Below, in pieces: positions 58,099 through 64,000 of a DNA stretch of 64,000 bases. Every line of letters starts with the position of its first letter. Within the stretch, counting starts at the first letter, position 1. The notes beneath the pieces were generated by a model. That model was not told the DNA's origin. It was given only the letters and a program-made list of their open reading frames with translations, and did no database searches. This DNA is from Artocarpus heterophyllus (taxonomy: Eukaryota; Streptophyta; Magnoliopsida; Rosales; Moraceae): NCBI GenBank assembly GCA_025403435.1, contig CM046340.1, forward strand, positions 7,974,420 through 8,038,419, written 5' to 3'. Made by a program: the position numbers and the translations under genes.

Positions 58099-58165
58099 CA
58101 ATTTTGCATGAACTCTATCCAACTTACCATGACGAAAAAATGTCCAAAGATACTGAAAAATGCAT
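57341..58165 (-). repeat. Third copy of the inverted-repeat unit (centre and part of right arm)
   Basis: Aligns with 52570-53270 in the same orientation: GGATTTGAACTTTGGTCG, GCATGACAAAGATCG, ACCAGCCTTTGACC, TCTTCTCTTGATTG, TTTCACA then GTAGTTTCTTTTAGCTAAAA, and CTTGTTGCACA. It stops before the protease exon, where AAAAC pentamer runs (57961-58095) and a small tandem duplication of the CTATCCAACTTACCATGAC segment are found. It lies where the last exon of BZW copy A would be expected. Confidence 0.8.
58058..58097 (+). repeat. (AAAAC)n microsatellite
   Basis: Eight or so AAAAC pentamers. Related shorter runs occur in both arms of the inverted repeat (GTTTT at 52326-52350). Confidence 0.9.
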
Positions 58166-59100
58166 GCACACTTGCACGCCATCCATTAATCAAGATCATT
58201 TATCAAGATATGATCATTGGATTTTCATTTTGTGGAAAAGAAGAAGAAAAAGAAGAAAAATCATACCTGCCCTTGGGGTTCGTTCCTCGGCGGGACCAAT
58301 AAATGATGGTGTCTTCGGCAAGGACATTTTGTTCATAGAGAGGCCAAATAATTTCAGGGAACAGTTTCTTGAGCTTTGCATCCCCATAGCACCACGTCTG
58401 GACTTTGTATATCAGCTCCAGCTCAAGCTTCCCACCGACGCACAAAGCATTCAAGAGTTTTGCCCATGTCTTCACCTGCATTGTGAATTGAATACAAATG
58501 GTTATGGTGGTCAATACTTCATTAGTTGCAGGCTTCAAGCTTACTTAATAAGTTAGTCCTATCACAAACATACATATGTACCTGGCAAAGAGCAGGATTA
58601 GCACTCAGTTGCTGGTTCTTCCCATACCACCGAACAGCATCCATTATGACATCCCAGAGAATTCTCACATCCTCGATGTCTGGCAATTTGTCATCTCTAA
58701 CACCCCGCTTCATGGTTTCTATGACTTTAGATACGTCAGTTTCCTCTCTTATCTGAGTTGTCAAGACAGATTTCACATCCTTGAGCTTCAACTTCGTTTT
58801 CTTCTCGTTGTATTTAACCAATGATACCAGCACTTTTTTACTGAAATTGACAATTGTTTCACGGATAAGTTCCAAAATTGCAGGTTATAAAAGAAACAAA
58901 ATATCAGGTTGTAATTAATTGCAACAAGAAGAAAATTTATAACATTTTGGCGACAAAACTGGCTAATGACAAGCATATCAATATCTACTCACTGAGAAGA
59001 CCAAATACAATGCAATCATTAATCAAATATCACTTCAAAAGATAAAAACAAAACTAGTTGAAAAATGTGTGAACTTGAACAGACAACAGCAAACACATTA

Positions 59101-59300
59101 AGGCCATGTTTACCAAATTGCAATGTAATGTGACGTAATGGAGAAAGGTAACGTGTAAAGGAAAGAAAATGAGCAAGGAGGTAAGTAAACGCATGAATAG
59201 GTGGGTAAGGGAAACACTCATCCCTTTCCCTTTCCCTTTCGCTTCATCTTCATGTAAAAGTGCCCTAACTGAAAAACTAACACCTTTGCTGGCAACCAAA
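59101..59300. repeat. MITE-like insertion in a BZW intron
   Basis: About 200 bp starting GGCCATGTTTACCAAA and ending TTTGCTGGCAACCAAACG. The ends are imperfect inverted repeats of the GTTTGGTTGCC type. The interior has repeated CCTTTC and GTAATG strings. No target duplication was resolved. Confidence 0.4.
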
Positions 59301-60116
59301 CGTTTCTTATAAGTGACAGAAAACACTTAAACTATTTAGCATTCACACAAGCGCAACGGTAGTAACCATACAGCATAAAGACATTTAACTTTACAATTCA
59401 AAAAATCACTCAAAAAGCTCCAGGAAGTCATCTACAACCAAAAATAGTTATAACAGTCAGACAGCAAAGACTCACTTGAAATGTTCAGAGAAACCTTCAA
59501 CAGATAGCTTCGCAGATGGGAAGAATTCCAGAAGATTGTTCTCAATTTCACCCCGCTTCAGAATTGAAATTAAATCATCAAGGCCATCATCAACCAGATA
59601 CTCCTCAAAAAAGTTGGTTATAAATGAAGGATCTAGCCGTTTGGCAACAAGATTTTCCTCCAGCAATGGATGGAATACAGTCTCTGGCATAAGGTACAGT
59701 TCCTGAGAGAATGCAAGTGCTGTGAAAATTGCCAGCTTCTTCTTTCATTCACCTCAAAAGCCTCCAGAGATTGGAGAAATTTTTTCAAGACATTTCGAAG
59801 ATTTATTGAGTAATGGCATCGACCTCAGAATTTTCCGTATGTAGACAACACGTGGTAAAATTGCTTCACGTTTAGGCTCGCAATCTAATATAGAGCAGGA
59901 ATGGCGCTCCCCTTCACCAGGTTTTATTGTTCCAGGTTGTGTCTGGGCCCCAGTGAAAACAACCTGTAGTGGCATAAGAATTAACACTCACATGTTATCA
60001 AATGCATTGAGAAAGTAAACAAGTTAAGGGAATGAGTTTACCATATCCAGCTCATACAGTGGGAACACACGATCACCATTCCTCAAAAATGATGCTAAAC
60101 TGATAAAACCTAACAC

Positions 60117-60160
60117 TATATATATATATATACACACACACACACATATATATATATATG
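60117..60160 (+). repeat. (TA)n(CA)n(TA)n compound microsatellite
   Basis: TA repeats flank a CA core within a BZW intron. Another TA run lies at about 60368-60388. Confidence 0.9.
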
Positions 60161-60913
60161 GAATTGTTTTCAATGGCCACGTTTTCAATAGTTACATTTT
60201 CAGCAAGGGTTTAACAACAATTAAACATGTAGCGTGACAAGAATTCAACCTTATTAATTATCATAAATTTTTTGGGTTACAACCATCAGATTTATATCAA
60301 ACAGTTAATTATAACTGTATCCGTTAGAAATGTAATTATTTAAACACCACCCATATATATGCATGTATATATACATATATATATATATGAAACAGAGAGA
60401 CTTGCCTCGAAAAAGGTGTCACCATATCTTAAGAAGGTCTGATAACTTGATGCTCTTGGCAACAGCTTCCTGCACAAAAGCAATTACTCTTTCAGATTCA
60501 CCAAGACAAGAAATTTACATAGAATTTCCACTAACGCATACATAACAATTTTAAAATGCACAGAGGAGAAACTACCAGATCACCAGTATTATCCATATAG
60601 ATCTGGACCACAGCACCTGCAAAAGCTGCAGCTGATGCAATGTTCTGTTTGCCAGTCATAATTTGGATACCACTGTACATTTAGACGCACATGAAAAAAA
60701 AATGACAAAAAACATTGGGGTAACAAGTAACTTCAAAGGGAACAGAAATAATCTCCTCAAAAAAAAGAAAACAGAAATAAAGAAAAATAGAGGTGGAGCT
60801 AATGCTACATGCTTCTATTTTGTTCACAAATATGTGTTACTCTGGAAGTAAGAAGAACATTTCAATGATTGTTAAGATAAAAATAACTATAAAGTCAGAT
60901 TGTACACACTCAC

Positions 60914-61868
60914 GTGAAAGATGGAAAGAATCCCCGAAGACTGTCCTCCACTTTACCTTGCTTCGGAATTGAAATCAAATCATCATGGCAGCTTTTGACC
61001 AGATACTCCTTAAAAATGTCAGTTATAAATAAAAGAACTAGCTCTTTTGTAACAAGATTGTCCTTGAACAATGGCTGGAATATAGTCTTCGAACAAAGAC
61101 ATATCTTCTGAGAAAATGCAAGTGCTGTGAAAATTGCCAATTTCTTCCTTTCATTATCCTCGAAAAGCTCCAGAGAGTGGAGAAATTTTTTCAAGACATT
61201 TCTAAGATTTATTGAGTAATGACATCGATATCAGAATTTTCCGTTATGTGGATAACACATGGTAAGATAACTTCACGTTTAGGCTCACAGTATGGTATTT
61301 CATATGGATGGCGCTTCCCCTCATCAGGTTTCATTGTTCCAGGTTGTATACAGCCCCCATTGAAACGATGTGCAGGTGAATAAAGAGTAAAACTTAACAT
61401 CTTCATCAAATATATTCAGAAAGCAAATGAGCTACAGGAATGAGTTTTGCCTTTTTTGCCAAAATCAAATAGAGAAGTAAAATTTGATTCCTATATCCAG
61501 CTCATAGATTTGGAGCACATAATCAACACTCCTCAAAAATGATGCCAAACTGGTAAAAAGGCCACAGCAAACCTTTCCTAACGCAGGATATAAATAAAAC
61601 ACCACCATAAATGAAGAAGCTTGTCTCAAAAAAGGGATCACTGTATCTTGTGAAGCTAAGGTCTGAACACTTCATGCTCTTGGCAACATCATCCTGAACA
61701 AAAGCACACCAAGAAGAGAAAATTACATAGGATTTGCACTGAGGAAAACACTCTAATTTGAAAAATGCATAGAGGACTTACCAGATCACCAGCATTATCC
61801 AAAAAAATTTGGACCACTGCATTTGCAAGAGCTTCGGGGTCAGGTGCTGCAATTTTACATTTGGGGTC
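60914..61868 (-). pseudogene. BZW/eIF5-mimic protein gene copy B, first three exons only
   Basis: In minus order: exon 61782-61868 (IAAPDPEALANAVVQIFLDNAGDL, with GTAAG donor), exon 61625-61693 (DDVAKSMKCSDLSFTRYSDPFFE, whose donor reads AC instead of GT), and exon about 60914-61367 (QPGTMKPDEGKRHPYE, CEPKREVILP, KKFLHSLELFEDNERKKLAIFTALAFSQ, FKEYLV, HDDLISI). The acceptor of the last exon is lost (AT for AG), a one-base insertion lies near 61245, and a short deletion precedes its donor. The downstream exons are absent: copy A begins 240 bp further on. The frame-disrupting sequence CTCAATAAATCTT is shared with copy A. Confidence 0.82.
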
Positions 61869-63477
61869 CTAATCCACATATAACAGTATAATTAGACACA
61901 GGAAGAAAACATCCACCACATGAAACAAGAAATTGGAGTACCAGTAACAACTTCGATGGAACAACGACAACAAAAATAAAGATGGTTTGATGCCATATCT
62001 CGTTTTACAACTATGTACTACTCCAAAAGGTATAAGAAAAGATATAATGAACTAAACCCACATTTATAAATTAAAACATATTTATTTTTAAAAAAATAAT
62101 AAAATACAAAATAAAAGCTTACATTTAAAACTCAAACTGCCATATAAGGAAAAACTCAACTACACTACTCTATATGTCTTTTTTAATTTCAAGAAGTACC
62201 ATATAATTGATAATTGATAATTGATGCACTTGAAAAGTCAAACAATACAATCTCAGTTCCACCCAAAACCCATAAAAAAATCAGATATGACCCAGTGGTT
62301 TAGTGAGATTACTCAAATCAATCCATACAAATTATTTGGATACTTGATTTTTTTTTTTTTTTGGGAAAAACAGAAAAGATAGTAATTTGACTTGTTACTT
62401 ACTCTGAGTAGTGAATGGCTGGTCTTGACATTAGATGTCTATACAGGCCATTACCTTCATAGTACACTTTTGATATTACACTTTTGCTTCATAATATCTC
62501 CTATTTGTGCCCTCAAGCGTCATGTAATACAATACAACCTTTTGAAATTGCATATTTACCTTTACTATGCGATATGGGGAGACACTCGCCCAGCATCATT
62601 CAATTTAACATAAATGTTTACAATAATTATTATTTTTAAATCAATACTATTTTTTTAGAAAACAGATTCATTACTATTATTATTGTTTTTGTGATTATTA
62701 TTTACTTTTACACGTTTTACTTAATGTTATGGCGTGTTTACTTATCACCATTGGGAAAAATACTTGTCATGATTGGGGGTGAGAATAGAAAATAGGCCCT
62801 TTATAAATTTGAGATTAAGATATGGGATTGGTAATCCTATGCCCTCTCCATGCTAGGAGTCCTAATCATGATAGTAATATTGTTAGATTAAAAATAAAAT
62901 AATAATTACAACCTATTTTTATTATTTTATTTACCTAATATTATTATATTAGCCTACTTAAAACTAACTTTTCAATAAATTTGTAATTTAATTTTTTATC
63001 AGCATATATAATATAATTATATGTTTGTAACTTTATTTTTTTTAAGTTTTTATATGTTGTATTCAAATGTTGAATATTTTTTAAACAATTAAACGACTGG
63101 TATTTATTAATTTATTATCCTATTATCATGTTCATTATTTGGATTACGATTAACATTAATATAATAAGTGTACCATTATTTTCTGATGGAAAATGAAAGA
63201 TTTACGTATAGGGCATGCAAGAAAATTACACTAGTTTATTCCAACTTTGTCTTTTAAGTAAATGCAGGACTAAGATTTGGAGTGACACAAATTCTATAAC
63301 CTAAGTAATTAAAAAAAAAAAAAACACTCCGACTCCCTATTCCGAAGCCTGCTCACACTAATTTATGCTCACTCCGATTGCGCGTAAATAAACGTGCCAC
63401 TAATACTAAGTCTACTAGACATGCATAAATAACAAATATAACCAAAAAATATGCATACAGGTTAAGAAAACACAAAC
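61869..63477. other. Non-coding spacer
   Basis: AT-rich. GTGTTTACTTATCACCATTG with GATTGGGGGTGAGAATAG at about 62735-62790, and GGGATTGGTAATCC at about 62823, look like part of a MITE of the common CATTGGGAATGAGAAT type. No termini were fixed and no gene was recognised. Confidence 0.4.
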
Positions 63478-63770
63478 CGATTTCTTATTATATTCCTGTA
63501 TAGCAAAAAGGGCAGCTTTTTCAACGTACTCCCCATCATTAACATGTGGTCAGATCGCACCGCAGATTGATGAATGTGGATCTGGATCCACATCGAATCC
63601 CTACAATTATAAGCATATAAAATGCTATAACACTAACATTATATTGGTAAAAAATTTAGTACGTATAGAATTTTTGTGAACTCCAATACCTCAGAAGCCT
63701 CCACCTTCTTAAAATACTTGAGCTCTGTGTCCATGTACTTCCCTCCAACTTCGCAATCCATGGTCAACAA
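63478..63770 (-). pseudogene. Cystatin-like protein, two exons
   Basis: Exon 63690-63770 contains ATG at 63759-63761 (ATGG context) and codes MDCEVGGKYMDTELKYF and then KKVEASE. The donor GTATTG and acceptor TTGTAG border a ~89-bp intron (63601-63689). Exon 63478-63600 reads GFDVDPDPHSSICGAI, a TGA, then PHVNDGEYVEKAALFAIQEYNKK, followed by a GT donor. The ALFAIQEYNKK stretch resembles the AVxEYNKK segment of cystatins, and the ESEGFDVD-like start recalls plant cystatin/monellin-superfamily proteins. The TGA in the second exon suggests a pseudogene. The inhibitory QxVxG loop would lie in a later exon, not seen. Confidence 0.45.
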
Positions 63771-64000
63771 CTGCAATAACATCGAGAGTAATTTGCATTG
63801 TCGGTCCCTAAATTCTTTAGCAAGTGATAAAAGAGTGATGCAAACGGTTTTCTACGCAATTCATGCTTTTAATCCCTAATCTAAAATTCCAATGCACCTC
63901 TATTCGAGTCTTCTATTTCAATTTGGAGATTCTGTGCTGTTGGGGTGTTTGTGCAAGTTACATGTCGAATCGATAGATCATCTGTTTCTTCATTGTGATA
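63771..64000. other. Right edge of window
   Basis: The acceptor-like TTATTGCAG before the cystatin-like exon implies that an upstream exon may exist beyond or within this edge. Nothing was recognised here. Confidence 0.3.

Larger units (their letters stand above)
58267..60672 (-). pseudogene. BZW/eIF5-mimic protein gene copy A, partial, with introns
   Basis: BZW (basic leucine zipper and W2 domain) proteins bind eIF2 and tune translation start choice. Five exons are recognised in minus order: 60576-60672 (AFAGAVVQIYMDNTGDL), 60406-60469 (AVAKSIKLSDL), 59476-59963 (VVFTGAQTQPGT, CEPKREAILP, KKLAIFTALAFSQ, FFEEYLVDDGLDDLISILKR), 58582-58840 (KVIETMKRG, LPDIEDVRILWDVIMDAV) and 58267-58475 (W2 domain: VKTWAKLLN, KLFPEII, LYEQNVLAEDTI, RGTNPKG). 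Splice signals are mostly good; exon 60406 uses GC as donor. Damage: a 5-base deletion in the 64-bp exon (copy B has 69 bp), and two frameshifts near 59756-59810. The final exon after GTNPKGR is missing, its place taken by repeats. Confidence 0.85.

Noticed and set aside
58014..58556. 180-codon plus-strand frame
   Set aside because: It is antisense to the W2-domain exon of BZW copy A and runs through an AAAAC microsatellite.

Overview
The window reads as nuclear DNA of a flowering plant, most likely a eudicot. It is AT-rich, and its pseudogenes have introns with GT-AG borders. Its retrotransposons belong to plant lineages: Athila and Tekay/Del Ty3-gypsy, Ty1-copia, an L1-type LINE and CACTA-like DNA elements. 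The host gene remnants are plant-type too: cytosolic sulfotransferase, papain-like protease, BZW/eIF5-mimic protein and cystatin-like exons. No bacterial, organellar or CRISPR signature was seen. I find no host gene that looks intact. The only long intact reading frame is the gag-pol of a young retrotransposon.

Layout. 0.1-3.1 kb: eroded Athila-type pol. 4.8-5.0 kb: orphan GC-rich possible first exon. 7.1-7.7 kb: decayed LINE ORF1. 10.6-10.8 kb: a TATA-led 34-codon small ORF. 11.9-13.0 kb: sulfotransferase pseudogene 1 (minus). 13.2-22.3 kb: complete Tekay/Del element with 2153-bp LTRs, tRNA-iMet primer site, a 1530-codon gag-pol and a TTATT target duplication. 25.2-28.5 kb: minus-strand relic of another Tekay-like LTR. 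28.9-30.1 kb: pair of ~200-bp direct repeats resembling a shortened copia element. 30.1-43.99 kb: segmentally duplicated sulfotransferase cluster. Pseudogene 2 is split by a 7.2-kb copia element with a CTTTG duplication, and pseudogene 3 is cut by a second copia element.

44.0-49.5 kb is a four-layer nest: sulfotransferase pseudogene 3, then copia 2, then a CACTA-like element, then a 2.87-kb Tekay-like solo LTR with a CTTTT duplication. 50.0-54.4 kb holds papain-protease exon fragments, two of them in the arms of a ~3.6-kb inverted repeat. Another copy of the repeat centre and part of one arm lies at 57.3-58.2 kb. 58.3-61.9 kb holds two tandem, partial, intron-containing copies of a BZW/eIF5-mimic gene. 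63.5-63.8 kb holds two cystatin-like exons.

Taken together this is a gene-poor, repeat-nested stretch in which several small gene families have been duplicated and then inactivated. I did not find a clearly new biological system. The most unusual structures are the regularly spaced palindrome array inside the Tekay LTRs, the long inverted repeat carrying protease exons that share one nonsense position, and the nested insertions whose junctions give a relative chronology. Family calls were made by eye from motifs, not by database search.
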